Positions 18,696 through 27,889 of a stretch of DNA of 64,000 bases are shown in pieces. Both the position numbers and the translations under genes were made by a program. The DNA comes from Picrophilus oshimae DSM 9789 (lineage in GTDB: Archaea > Thermoplasmatota > Thermoplasmata > Thermoplasmatales > Thermoplasmataceae), in the NCBI RefSeq assembly GCF_900176435.1, contig NZ_FWYE01000002.1, positions 298,610-362,609 on the forward strand, given 5' to 3'. The notes beneath the pieces are model-generated. The model made no database searches, was not told the DNA's origin, and saw only the letters and a list, made by a program, of their open reading frames with translations. The first letter of the stretch is position 1; every line of letters begins with the position of its first letter.

Positions 18696-20527
18696 TTCAG
18701 CATATTTTTTTCCTCTATTATTTCTGAACCACCTGGAGGTAGTATTGATTCTATTTCATTTTGATCTATGTTAAGTATCGATGCTATCTCGGACGCTACA
18801 CTGCTCCTTTTTTTGCTGCCCGGCGATATTACAACGTAACTGCCAGTTACCTCTGTTTCCACAGGACATATCATTGCAAGTTTGTTTCCCTTGTACTCTA
18901 TTACAGTTATTTTTAATTTTAATGGCAGATCAAAGATGTAATTGCGCTTTCCGCGTATAACCCATGAGCCCTTTGATATAAATTCTCCTGATTCTGGTGT
19001 TTTGCTCACCTGTGATGGATACACCCAGTATGCTGTTCCGGATCCTATTCCGGCAGGCCAGGCTCTTGAAAATGATATTGCAAAGATGCATGCCTCCCTT
19101 ATTGTCCGTTCATCTATGGTGTTTCCCTCTGATTTTATTAATGTGCTTGGTGCGCCGTATAGATCGGCATGAACATATATATCATTTTCTTCCATGTGCT
19201 TTTTTATTAATGATTCATTCGTCTTGGCGTCACGGCCTGCGAGCACCATAAAGTTGTTTGATGAGAAGAACCAGTGATATGTCTCAAACCAGTACCTGGG
19301 CCTTTTTTTGACCTCTGTTCTGTTTTTCTCCTTTTCGTATAACCTCATGGATTCCTCAATGGCCCTTTTTGCGCCCTCTATCTTATTTTTGTAATCCTTT
19401 GCAGTATCAAAGATGATGTTTAGGTTCTCACCTGCGGATTTTGTATAGTTGATCCTGATTAAATCATCATCCATTTTTATTTCAAATGTTTTCTTTTCAG
19501 GTCTGATATTTGTTATTTCAATATTATTATAATTAAAATCCTTTAAATTATTTGATTTAACATTTGATCTTACCATCTCTATTATTTTTGATAAATTCGA
19601 TAAATTTTCGCTTAAGAATCTTCCATAGTTCATGTACTTTTCCCTTAACCTTTCAAATTCCTCTATGCTGCGCCTCTGTGATTCTATCCTCTTTTCAAGC
19701 TGGCTCTGGCCTTTTTCCTCTGGCTTTGTGTTCTTTATCTGGTAAACTATGCCATCGTTAAAATCGTCAAAGACCCTGCTTGGTTCCTCCCTTATGTGGA
19801 ACATTCTAACAGGCGATAGAATCTGCTCTGGTTCATAGTAATAACCCTTGTTTTCCTTTGTTTCATTTAAAATATCGTTTAACATTGAATATATATTATT
19901 TACATCATTTTTTAAATCCTGCGGCATGGCATTTTTATCTATATTAAGCCTGTAGAGAACCTCCTCTGCAAGATCGCCTCCAAGGTTTGCCCTGGTTGCC
20001 AGTGTCTTTACAATTGAGGCTTTGCTGGACATTAATATGTCATAGAATGTTTTTTCATCGTATAATGGATTAAAATTTACCGGCGGTATGTACGGCTCGC
20101 CAACAATAATCTTTCTTGATTTATATATATGGTGATCCAGTGCAAAACTGATTATATTATTCTCTGTGATTATTATATTTCCCTTTGAGAACAGTTCCAC
20201 TATAATTTCCTGGCCGGTGTGAAGCGTTATCTTTAAAACCCTGTCAAAATTTATCTGCTCTATTTTTATTATCCTCTTCTCTGATGCATACTTTCTAAGC
20301 GTCATTGCTGTTAAGCTTGCCGATTCAGGTTTTTCAGCATCATAGAATGCAATTCCCCTTGATAATGAGATAAACAGCTCCTTTTTCTTTATATCAGATC
20401 TGTAAATTTGGAATATGAAGTCTGTTTCATTTAACTGATAGATCTTTTTTATATACGAATTTTCTATATCATTTTTATATATATTAATAAATGCATAGAA
20501 ATCAAGAGATGATTCCTTTGATTGCAT
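18692..20527 (-). CDS. Rqc2/RqcH/NEMF homologue (NFACT protein)
   Basis: Ribosome-associated quality-control factor that binds stalled 50S-peptidyl-tRNA complexes and recruits tRNA. It has an N-terminal NFACT-N domain (about 1-230), a helical coiled-coil middle (about 270-400, with QSQLEKRIESQRRSIEEFE), and the NFACT-R domain with RYWFETYHWFFSSNN, GRDAKTNESLIKKHM and DIYVHADLYGAPS. The length of 611 residues fits archaeal members, which often lack the C-terminal NFACT-C domain of eukaryotic NEMF. Older annotations call it fibronectin-binding protein. Start ATG with a TATA-like box upstream. Confidence 0.9.
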   Translation of the reverse strand: MQSKESSLDFYAFINIYKNDIENSYIKKIYQLNETDFIFQIYRSDIKKKELFISLSRGIAFYDAEKPESASLTAMTLRKYASEKRIIKIEQINFDRVLKITLHTGQEIIVELFSKGNIIITENNIISFALDHHIYKSRKIIVGEPYIPPVNFNPLYDEKTFYDILMSSKASIVKTLATRANLGGDLAEEVLYRLNIDKNAMPQDLKNDVNNIYSMLNDILNETKENKGYYYEPEQILSPVRMFHIREEPSRVFDDFNDGIVYQIKNTKPEEKGQSQLEKRIESQRRSIEEFERLREKYMNYGRFLSENLSNLSKIIEMVRSNVKSNNLKDFNYNNIEITNIRPEKKTFEIKMDDDLIRINYTKSAGENLNIIFDTAKDYKNKIEGAKRAIEESMRLYEKEKNRTEVKKRPRYWFETYHWFFSSNNFMVLAGRDAKTNESLIKKHMEENDIYVHADLYGAPSTLIKSEGNTIDERTIREACIFAISFSRAWPAGIGSGTAYWVYPSQVSKTPESGEFISKGSWVIRGKRNYIFDLPLKLKITVIEYKGNKLAMICPVETEVTGSYVVISPGSKKRSSVASEIASILNIDQNEIESILPPGGSEIIEEKNMLN

Positions 20528-20609
20528 GCCTCTTTATTGAATATACATTATTAAACATATTTTTTATTTAAAGTAGATAAAAATATTAATTTTGCCTTAA
20601 TTAACCATT

Positions 20610-21218
20610 ATGGAAGTTGAGGAAAAAAATATAGAAATCGGTGGAAAAAATGTGTTTTACCTTGCATATGAGAGGAATTTGCAGAGAAATTTCATACTTA
20701 TGAGCGATGAGAAGCACACAGCATATGACTGGGCAGGTATAGATGCATTAAGAAAGATTGGCCAGTTTGGATACAACGTTTACGCAATAGACTATCCCGG
20801 CTTTGGGAGGTCAGAAAAAAATGATGATTACAACTTTGGCTCAAATCCTGAGAAGGGCTCCAAATTTATAGATGATTTTTCAAATGCACTCTTCCTATAC
20901 TCGGTAAACATCATTGCACCATCTGTATCTGCTGGCTCGGCACTAAAGGCATTGATTGACCTGCCAAAAATAGATTCTGTAATAATCATAGGCGGTATAG
21001 GCGTTGACCATATATTAAACGAGCTCAGCAGGATTGAGAAACCTGTTTTAATTTTATGGGGTGGAAATGATAATACGGTTCCAATACAGCATGGATACAG
21101 ATACCATGATTTGATAGCCACCTCAAAGTTTGTAAAGATAGATAATTCCGGGCATTCACCGGAGTTTGAAAAACCGGACCAGTTCTTTAACATTTTAAAA
21201 AATTTCATAAAAAAATGA
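20610..21218 (+). CDS. Alpha/beta hydrolase
   Basis: A small 202-residue hydrolase fold protein. The strand-turn with YAIDYPGFGRS marks the oxyanion region, the nucleophile elbow is APSVSAGS (probable Ser107, with Ser replacing the first Gly of GxSxG), Asp154 in WGGNDNTVP and His182 in NSGHSPEFEKP complete a triad. The compact form without a lid domain resembles the ABHD14-like group. Substrate unknown. Single gene with its own TATA-like region (about 20580-20590). Confidence 0.82.
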   Translation: MEVEEKNIEIGGKNVFYLAYERNLQRNFILMSDEKHTAYDWAGIDALRKIGQFGYNVYAIDYPGFGRSEKNDDYNFGSNPEKGSKFIDDFSNALFLYSVNIIAPSVSAGSALKALIDLPKIDSVIIIGGIGVDHILNELSRIEKPVLILWGGNDNTVPIQHGYRYHDLIATSKFVKIDNSGHSPEFEKPDQFFNILKNFIKK

Positions 21219-21272
21219 TATAAGAAAAATTTTCAATAAATATGATTTTTTAGTTACATATATGATAAAATA

Positions 21273-21282
21273 CTTATATAAA
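21273..21282 (+). promoter_or_regulatory. TATA-like box for the TauE/SafE gene
   Basis: CTTATATAAA centred about 22 bases before the ATG at 21299, consistent with a leaderless transcript. Confidence 0.5.
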
Positions 21283-21298
21283 CACGCAATACCGAATT

Positions 21299-22090
21299 AT
21301 GGAAATTACGATAATAATGTATATATTATCGATCATCTCTGGAATACTGGTTGGCTTCAGCCTTGGTTTAATAGGCGGCGGGGGATCAATACTTGCCGTT
21401 CCATTGCTAATATACTTTGTTGGGCTTGGTGTTGAGAACACACATCTTGCAATAGGAACAACGGCTTTGGCTGTTGGAATAAATGCATTTATAAACTTTT
21501 ACCAGCATCTAAGAAAAAAGAATGCCAATTTAAAAATAGGTGGTTTCTTTGCATTGATCGGTGTTATTGGTGTTATTATAGGATCATTGCTTGGTCTTAT
21601 AATAAAGGGAAGCAGCCTTTTGTTTTTGTTTTCATTCCTGATGATGGGCATAGGCATATACATGTATATAAGCAAGTGCCGTTCATTACCATCAAAGGAC
21701 TGCAAGGAGCTTGTAAAGGAAACAAAGTATTCAAAGGTTTCATTATTTTCCATAATAGTGGGCTTTGCCTCGGGTTTCTTTGGCATAGGCGGTGGCTTTC
21801 TAATCGTTCCAGGGCTTTTAACCTCAACAAAGATAAAGATCAGTGCCGCAATAGGAACTTCCTTGCTTGCGGTCGGAACCTTTGGCGTTGTAACGGCCGC
21901 AAATTACGCAATACATGGTGAGGTTCTCTTTGGAATAGCCGCAGCGTACATAATCGGTGGTATAGGCGGTGGCTATTTTGGAACAAAGATAAGCACGAGC
22001 ATACCAAAGGTAACATTAAGAAAGATATTTTCAATAATAATAATTATAGTTGGTATATACGTTGCTGTAACCTCATATAGAGGTTTTTAA
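21299..22090 (+). CDS. TauE/SafE family (DUF81) membrane exporter/permease
   Basis: A 263-residue integral membrane protein with about eight helices in two repeats. The first repeat begins ISGILVGFSLGLIGGGGS and the second IIVGFASGFFGIGGG, the paired glycine motifs of the TauE/SafE family. These transporters move sulfite, sulfoacetate or related organic anions. With an SQR-like gene 4 kb away, sulfur-compound export is a reasonable but unproven guess. The 3' end lies 3 bases from the convergent rpoD gene. Confidence 0.88.
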   Translation: MEITIIMYILSIISGILVGFSLGLIGGGGSILAVPLLIYFVGLGVENTHLAIGTTALAVGINAFINFYQHLRKKNANLKIGGFFALIGVIGVIIGSLLGLIIKGSSLLFLFSFLMMGIGIYMYISKCRSLPSKDCKELVKETKYSKVSLFSIIVGFASGFFGIGGGFLIVPGLLTSTKIKISAAIGTSLLAVGTFGVVTAANYAIHGEVLFGIAAAYIIGGIGGGYFGTKISTSIPKVTLRKIFSIIIIIVGIYVAVTSYRGF

Positions 22091-22093
22091 ATT

Positions 22094-22909
22094 TTATTCT
22101 GACAGGCTTTCCATTAAATTATTGAAGCGTTCTTTTAATCTTTTAAGTGCATAATCCAGCGTTTCTATTGCTGTTAATGAGCCGTCTGTCTCGAATTGGA
22201 ATATGAATTTTGTATCATCCTCGGTTATTGTTACACCTGATTTTTCATCAAAGAGCTGCTGCAGGTATCTGCATTCAACATCATCTGTGAACGTTATTTC
22301 ATTTTCATTCTCTGATATAACAGATTTTGGGCATTTATCCTTATAAAAAGACCAGTTTTCAAGCTCGTTCTTGTTTATTTTAAATTCCCTATGATATTTG
22401 TATGAAACACCTGAGGTCACCTGCCACTTTGCATGATCCTTACCACGGCCCATTATTGCCTCGCATGTAACAAGCATTGCCTGTCCCTTTTTTAATTTAA
22501 CTATTGGTATCATTGGATCTACTGGCTTTAAATCAGGATTGTTTATTGGTATTAAATCAGATGAGAAGACGTCTGCTGGACCAAGCTTGTTTATTGAGTA
22601 TTTAACAGTGCACAGATCACAGCCCTCACCATTGCATGAGCATTGATCACGGAAGTTCATCTTTAGATCTGTTTTAAGCGGTATCAGTCCAAGCCTCAGT
22701 GCAACAACCTCATCAAATAATGGCAGCGATGAATCGTAAACGTTCCCTTCCGAGTCCCTTATCTCACCATGGTGAAATACAACATTTTCTATTGCAAGCT
22801 TTGGTATATCGTTTATCAGGGTGCGCCTTATTGAATTTGCTATTGCCGGTGTTATACCGCTTATAGAAAATTTTATATAATTATCTTTAAGCTCAATTAT
22901 ATCAAGCAT
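22094..22909 (-). CDS. rpoD: DNA-directed RNA polymerase subunit D (Rpo3)
   Basis: Assembly-platform subunit of archaeal RNA polymerase, partner of subunit L, homologous to Rpb3 and bacterial alpha. The N-terminal helix [20 protein letters not shown] is the alpha-like dimerisation motif. Cys90, Cys92, Cys97 and Cys100 correspond to the Rpb3-type zinc site. The ferredoxin-like insert (about 180-215) retains only Cys193 and Cys213, so the Fe-S cluster found in some archaeal D subunits appears lost. It overlaps rps11 by one base, in the conserved archaeal order S13-S4-S11-D. Confidence 0.96.
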
Positions 22910-23292
22910 TAAACTCTCCTTCCCCTTCTGCCACCTTTCTTTTTAGTGCCATCATGGGGTATTGGTGTTACCTCCTCTATTCTTAATATTTTAAAACCTG
23001 CCCTTGAGAGCGCCCTTATTGCTGACTGTGCTCCTGGGCCTGGTATCTTCGATTTGCTTCCTCCTGGTGCACGGACCCTTATTATAAGATCTGTTATTTC
23101 CCTCTCCCTGAGCTTTTCAGAGACCATGTCTGCCGCCCTCATGGCAGCGTAAGGGCTTGCCTCATCCCTGTCGTTTTTGACAACCATGCCGCCGCTTGAT
23201 TTTGCTATCGTTTCGGCGCCTGTTGGATCTGTTACAAGTATTATTGTGTTGTTCTGTGATGCATATATATGTGCTATTCCTGTCTTATTCAT
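22909..23292 (-). CDS. rps11: 30S ribosomal protein uS11
   Basis: Small-subunit platform protein contacting 16S rRNA near the mRNA exit. The 127-residue sequence carries [21 protein letters not shown] and the C-terminal GRRGRRV typical of archaeal uS11. The start ATG overlaps the end of rps4 by 8 bases, so translation is likely coupled. Confidence 0.97.
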   Translation of the reverse strand: MNKTGIAHIYASQNNTIILVTDPTGAETIAKSSGGMVVKNDRDEASPYAAMRAADMVSEKLREREITDLIIRVRAPGGSKSKIPGPGAQSAIRALSRAGFKILRIEEVTPIPHDGTKKKGGRRGRRV

Positions 23293-23836
23293 TCTCTTCC
23301 TCCTTTGTTCCTGACATTTCCATTCTCAACGGATGGTTCTCATCCGTGAACGGTGATGTTTCATTATATGTTATTGAGTCCTCCATGGATTTCTCAACCA
23401 TAAAGCTTGGTATGGTTACAACACGGTCATTTACCTTTATATGGCCATGGGTTATAAACTGCCTTGCCTGTTTCATGGTCAGCGCAAGGTTCTTCTTGTA
23501 AACAAGCGTTTCAAGCCTTCTTTCAAGTATATCCTCAATGTTTAATGATAAAACATCATCCAGCGTTGCGTTTTCGCCAAGCAGATTTAACCTTGAAAGC
23601 TTGCCTATAAGAAGCTGGAACTGTTTTATTGCCAGCGGATCATTGTATCTCAGCTTTGCCTGCAGTGTCCTTGCCTGTGTTCTGAAATTGGTAAGTATCG
23701 TCTGTGCCCTCCAGAGCTCCCTCTTATTTTTTAAACCATATTTTATAAGAAGCTGCCTTTCTGCATCTATCCTGTCCTTTTCCCATGGATGCCTTGGGGT
23801 TGAATACTTCTTCCTTTGAAACTTCTGGTCTCCCAT
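23285..23836 (-). CDS. rps4: 30S ribosomal protein uS4
   Basis: Primary rRNA-binding protein of the small subunit. It has an N-terminal basic helix region ([20 protein letters not shown]) and an S4 RNA-binding domain around [20 protein letters not shown]. Its 183 residues fit archaeal S4. A strong SD (GAGGTGA) precedes the ATG, in line with an internal operon position after rps13 (9-base gap). Confidence 0.97.
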   Translation of the reverse strand: MGDQKFQRKKYSTPRHPWEKDRIDAERQLLIKYGLKNKRELWRAQTILTNFRTQARTLQAKLRYNDPLAIKQFQLLIGKLSRLNLLGENATLDDVLSLNIEDILERRLETLVYKKNLALTMKQARQFITHGHIKVNDRVVTIPSFMVEKSMEDSITYNETSPFTDENHPLRMEMSGTKEEENE

Positions 23837-23845
23837 GAAATCACC

Positions 23846-24322
23846 TCACTTCTTTTCCTCCTTCTTTCTGACGACGCCAATGGCAAGGCCCTTTCTACCG
23901 TTTGAGCGCATCCTCTGGCCGCGTACCTTAAGACCGCGCTCGTGCCTTATGCCCTTGTATGACCTCATCTTTTTCATCAGGTTTATATCATCGTTTATCT
24001 GCAGATCGAGATCGTTTGAAACAAGGTTAAAATCCTTGCCTGTTGTTATATCCCTTCTATGATTATACATCCAGTATGGAATGCCATCGTACACCTTGCC
24101 CTCAATGTACTTTCTTAATTCCTCAATCTTATCCTCGCCAAGCTCACCGATCCTCTGATCTGGATCAAGATCAAGCTTCTTTGCTATGGTTTCAGAAAGC
24201 CTTAAACCTATACCTTTAAGATCGGCAAGGGCCAGCTTCAGGGGCCTTTCACCATTTAGATCTTTATTCGCAATTCGCACTATGTACTGGAAATTCTCAT
24301 TGTTTTTATTCTCCTCTGCCAT
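23846..24322 (-). CDS. rps13: 30S ribosomal protein uS13
   Basis: Head protein of the small subunit that bridges to the large subunit. It shows RIANKDLNGERPLKLALADL, the helix-hairpin-helix LKGIGLRLSETIA, and the basic tail RGLKVRGQRMRSNGRKG; 158 residues is a normal archaeal length. It is first in the rps13-rps4-rps11-rpoD operon. A minus-strand TATA-like box (ATATATATTTAAAC, about 24360-24373) and an AGGAT-type SD precede it. Confidence 0.97.
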   Translation of the reverse strand: MAEENKNNENFQYIVRIANKDLNGERPLKLALADLKGIGLRLSETIAKKLDLDPDQRIGELGEDKIEELRKYIEGKVYDGIPYWMYNHRRDITTGKDFNLVSNDLDLQINDDINLMKKMRSYKGIRHERGLKVRGQRMRSNGRKGLAIGVVRKKEEKK

Positions 24323-24383
24323 TTTATCATCCTGTTAAAATCCGTTATTCTTTATTGTTTAAATATATATATTCTTTGCTATG

Positions 24384-24683
24384 TTATTCAGGCATCCTTG
24401 CCATCTGCGCATGTGGCACATCACCAATGTTTATAACATTTTCCGGATCTATAAAATTTGCCTTTATTGCAAGGTCTATAACATGCCTGCCAACAAGGTT
24501 TGCTATTGTGCATATGTTCATTGTTGATAAAAAAGTTTCATCTGAAACCTTCATCTCGCCATAGAACTCTGGCTTAACGTTTATGTGAAGCCTGCCGGAT
24601 CTGAACTCCCTGCCAACCAGCTCGGAATCGGCAGCCGCAAGCAGTATCTCACCGTTTATGTTTGTGACCTTCATTGTTATCAT
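24384..24683 (-). CDS. DUF424 domain protein
   Basis: A 99-residue conserved archaeal protein. The family pattern is seen in GEILLAAADSELVGREF, PEFYGEMKVS, NLVGRHVIDLAIKANFI and INIGDVPHAQ. Its function is unknown; in archaea it is commonly next to replication or translation genes. It overlaps the end of mcm by 4 bases, which suggests co-translation. The start may be the ATG at 24683 or the one at 24674. Confidence 0.8.
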   Translation of the reverse strand: MITMKVTNINGEILLAAADSELVGREFRSGRLHINVKPEFYGEMKVSDETFLSTMNICTIANLVGRHVIDLAIKANFIDPENVINIGDVPHAQMARMPE

Positions 24684-26764
24684 TTTATCACATCTATACG
24701 ATTGCTGGATGGTTCGTAAAGAAATCCACCGATTTTAAGCTTTTGTATGCTGTTCTCTGCGTCCTTCCTTGAAATACCTCTTGATGCAAGGTACTCTATA
24801 ACATCGTCTATCTCAGGAGGCCTTTTATTTTCGTTCTTTAATTCCTTTATTACATCCATGATGAGCTCTGCCTCGTTTCTCTGCCTTGAGCTCATGCCAG
24901 TATTTAATATATCAATGTCAACCTTACCGTTTATGGCAGAAACATCCTTTAAATAGTAATCAACTATGCTCTTGGCCAGAAGTGCATCGGCCTCTGTTAC
25001 AATACTTGAAAGCCTGGCCCTTGCGGCAGCCTCGGCAAGCCTTATTGTGGATTCCAGCTGCCTTGCGGTTATTGGTATTGAATCAACACCTGAGGATCTT
25101 GTATTTACATATTCCTCCCTTAGTATCCTTATTGCCTCGTCAGAAAGCCTTGGAAAAATCCTGTTTTTTGCATATGATATGTATTTTCTTATTAAATCCT
25201 TGTCTATCTCCGGTATGTATTTTTCCTCGTCAGGTATATCTATATTTATATTTGTATTCTCTATGCTTCGGTATATCTCGCCTATTCTATGGGTCATCAG
25301 TATATGCTCGGCAAGCCTGGAATCATTATCCTTGTTTGGCGTGTCAACAAGCTTGAATATAATATCAAACCTGGAAAGCAGTGGCGGTGGAAAATCTATC
25401 TGCTCGGCTATTGTCCTTGTAACATCGTACCTTCCAAACTTTGGATTTGCAGCAGCAAGTATTGAGCACCTAGATTTTAATGTGGCCATTATGCCTGCCT
25501 TTGATATTGTTACAGACTGCTGCTCCATGGCCTCATGCATTGACGCTGTATCCCTTTGATCCATCTTGTCAAGCTCATCTATTGCTGCAAAGCCATTATC
25601 GGCAAGCACAAGGGCACCTGCCTCAAGTGTCCAGCGCCCCTCGCCGAAGTCATCACGAACTGCAGCGGCTGTTAGACCCGCGGCACTTGAACCCTTTCCA
25701 AAGGCAAAGACGCTCCTTGGGGCAAGTGATGTCATGTATCTTAATAATTGTGACTTGGCGGTACCTGGATCGCCAACCATTAAAATATGTATATCACCGC
25801 GTATTGTTGTTCCATCCTTTAATACCTTGCGGACACCACCAAAGAGCTGCAAAACAAGCGCCTTTTTTATAACCTCAAGGCCATAGATCGATGGCGCTAT
25901 TGATCTTGATAATCTGTCTATTATATCAGGACATGACGATAACTTTTTTATATTTTCCTCATCCTCATCTGTTATTCTTATATCCTCGAAGTCCTTTGTC
26001 TCCTTTTTAAAATTGTTTGCATACAAAAATATGTTGAATTCCGTTAATTTAATTGAACCTATAAATTTTTGATCTGCCTTTAATATACCGTATATTGTTA
26101 CACGATCTCCAGGAAAGATCTTGCCGGTGATATCATCCTCCATAATAACGGTCATTCTCTGCGGCTGCGAGGTTCCATCAAGCGTGTCAGGATTCTCCTG
26201 AATTTCAAGCTTCTGTGTATCTATAAACGTTGACTGATCTATTTCAAGGATGAATTTACCGTGATAATTGCAGCTGTCGCATTTTGCCGGCTCGTTCATC
26301 TTTCTGTAGTACTCTGTTTCAGATATTATGGACCCACAGTTGGGGCAGCGGAATACCGCTATATCGAGCCTTGGCAGCACCTCTGTGTTCTTTCTTATTA
26401 TTCCGGTAACTGAGATAAAAGTATCAACGTTTGTGCTTCTGACATTTCTTATCTCGTATTTAAAATTCCTTTCAGGTATGTCCTTTAATCTAATATTTAA
26501 TCTGCTTATCTTCTCCCTTGTTCTTCCTATATATGTCTTTAAGTAATCCTCACCGACTGAAAGATATGTGACCGGGTCCTTTCTTATATTATCTGCAAAA
26601 TCAATGTCAAATGATGATAGATCCTTATATGAAATGTACAGCGACCTCTCATCTGGGTATCTCTCTCTAAGCCTGTTTATATCGCTTTCATAATCATATC
26701 TATCGAAAAAATCGGCCCATCTCTTTTTAATTAAATCAATCTCGGCCTGTTCAATCATAAGCAT
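24680..26764 (-). CDS. mcm: Replicative DNA helicase MCM
   Basis: Hexameric 3'-5' helicase of the archaeal replication fork. N-terminal domain with a zinc site Cys140/Cys143/Cys162/Cys165, then the AAA+ core with Walker A GDPGTAKSQ (331-339), Walker B AAIDELDKMD (394-402) and the arginine finger in LLSRFDII (Arg465). A C-terminal winged-helix region follows. Its 694 residues give a single full-length MCM without intein. A second ATG at 26758 is possible. A minus-strand TATA-like ATAAATA lies about 20 bases upstream. Confidence 0.97.
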   Translation of the reverse strand: MLMIEQAEIDLIKKRWADFFDRYDYESDINRLRERYPDERSLYISYKDLSSFDIDFADNIRKDPVTYLSVGEDYLKTYIGRTREKISRLNIRLKDIPERNFKYEIRNVRSTNVDTFISVTGIIRKNTEVLPRLDIAVFRCPNCGSIISETEYYRKMNEPAKCDSCNYHGKFILEIDQSTFIDTQKLEIQENPDTLDGTSQPQRMTVIMEDDITGKIFPGDRVTIYGILKADQKFIGSIKLTEFNIFLYANNFKKETKDFEDIRITDEDEENIKKLSSCPDIIDRLSRSIAPSIYGLEVIKKALVLQLFGGVRKVLKDGTTIRGDIHILMVGDPGTAKSQLLRYMTSLAPRSVFAFGKGSSAAGLTAAAVRDDFGEGRWTLEAGALVLADNGFAAIDELDKMDQRDTASMHEAMEQQSVTISKAGIMATLKSRCSILAAANPKFGRYDVTRTIAEQIDFPPPLLSRFDIIFKLVDTPNKDNDSRLAEHILMTHRIGEIYRSIENTNINIDIPDEEKYIPEIDKDLIRKYISYAKNRIFPRLSDEAIRILREEYVNTRSSGVDSIPITARQLESTIRLAEAAARARLSSIVTEADALLAKSIVDYYLKDVSAINGKVDIDILNTGMSSRQRNEAELIMDVIKELKNENKRPPEIDDVIEYLASRGISRKDAENSIQKLKIGGFLYEPSSNRIDVIK

Positions 26765-26814
26765 TTATTAATGCTCTATGAGTATTTATTGTTTTAGATA
26801 ATGAATTCAAAAGA

Positions 26815-26829
26815 AATTTATATAAATAA
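26815..26829 (+). promoter_or_regulatory. TATA box of the tRNA-Thr gene
   Basis: TTTATATAAATAAAA lies centred about 24-25 bases before the first tRNA base, as expected for archaeal box A. It is among the best consensus matches in the window. Confidence 0.65.
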
Positions 26830-26845
26830 AAGATACTGGCATAAG

Positions 26846-26919
26846 GCCGTCGTAGCTCAGCCTGGTAGAGCGCGTGCTTGGTAAGCACGAGGTCGCGGGA
26901 TCGAATCCCGTCGGCGGCT
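26846..26919 (+). tRNA. tRNA-Thr (anticodon GGT)
   Basis: Cloverleaf read by eye. The acceptor GCCGTCG pairs with CGGCGGC (one G-U), the D stem is GCTC/GAGC, the anticodon stem CGTGC/GCACG encloses loop TTGGTAA giving anticodon GGT, and the T arm is GCGGG-ATCGAAT-CCCGT. The discriminator is T. CCA is not encoded and no intron is present. The gene sits between the divergent promoter of mcm and the 3' end of the ROK kinase. Confidence 0.95.
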
Positions 26920-26921
26920 CT

Positions 26922-27860
26922 TTAATCATAATACATTGTTATTGCTATTGAGCCAATATCTGCACCATTTTCCAGTGCCTTTACAATCCTGACGTTCCTC
27001 TTAAGGCTTTTTATCTCCTCCTTTATTGCCATTCTCAACGGTTTAAAGAGCTTCTCGCCCTCGAATGACAGGCCGCCGCCGATTATAATAAGCTCCGGGT
27101 CAAGTATGTTTATTAGATTAACTATGCCAAACGCTATATAATATATCGTCTCCTCAACCATTAGCTGTGCGAACATGTCCCCTTTATCCATTGCCCTGAA
27201 AACAGCCTTTGCATCAATCTCTGATGACCTAAGCTTTGAGAGCTCTGTTGAGTCCCTGAGAGCCGTTATATTTTCCATCGTGCGTCTTGCAATACCCTTG
27301 CCTGATGCAATGGTTTCCCAGCAGCCGCGCCTTCCACAACCGCATACCGAGCCGTTTGGCATTATTGCCATGTGGCCAACCTCACCGGCCATGCCGTGAG
27401 ATCCCTTGTATAATCTTCCATTTATAAATATCCCGGCGCCTATGCCAGTGCTCAATGTTATATATATAAAATTATCAACATTTTTGCCTGATCCGAAGAT
27501 TCTTTCTGAAATTGCCGCTGCAGCCGCATCATTATCAAGATATACCGGAACATTGAAATGATCCTCCAATGGTTTTTTTATATTGAAATTTTTTAAGCCT
27601 ATAATGTTCGGTGATGCAACTATTATACCGTTCTTTGAATCAACAGGACCCGCAAAGATTATTCCAACCTTGTCTATTGAATTTATATGATTTTTTCTTA
27701 GAAGCTCCTCGCCCATGGCAATTAACTCGGCCGAAAGACCCTCCTTGCCGTATTCCTTCAATGTTCTTTTCCTTAATGTATCGTGAATCTTCCCTGTTTC
27801 ATCACCAATAACAGCGGAAATCTTGGTTCCGCCAACATCATAACCAAGTATAAAGCCCAT
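26922..27860 (-). CDS. ROK family sugar kinase (glucokinase-like)
   Basis: ATP-dependent hexose kinase of the ROK family. The N-terminal phosphate motif is GYDVGGTKISAV, catalytic Asp in YLDNDAAAAA, STGIGAGIFINGRL follows, and the zinc-binding ROK signature is HMAIMPNGSVCGCGRRGCWE. Glucokinase is the most likely activity; N-acetyl sugars or fructose are alternatives. I use the ATG at 27860 because TTTATATTTA lies about 25 bases upstream; the alternative ATG at 27875 adds five residues. The stop is 2 bases from the tRNA-Thr 3' end. Confidence 0.9.
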   Translation of the reverse strand: MGFILGYDVGGTKISAVIGDETGKIHDTLRKRTLKEYGKEGLSAELIAMGEELLRKNHINSIDKVGIIFAGPVDSKNGIIVASPNIIGLKNFNIKKPLEDHFNVPVYLDNDAAAAAISERIFGSGKNVDNFIYITLSTGIGAGIFINGRLYKGSHGMAGEVGHMAIMPNGSVCGCGRRGCWETIASGKGIARRTMENITALRDSTELSKLRSSEIDAKAVFRAMDKGDMFAQLMVEETIYYIAFGIVNLINILDPELIIIGGGLSFEGEKLFKPLRMAIKEEIKSLKRNVRIVKALENGADIGSIAITMYYD

Positions 27861-27889
27861 CGGCTTATAATGCATAAAATAAATATAAA

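Noticed and set aside
24966..25559. Plus-strand ORF of 197 codons opposite mcm
   Set aside because: It is Ser/Leu/Ala-rich and lies wholly antisense to the AAA+ core of MCM; no promoter or SD was seen.
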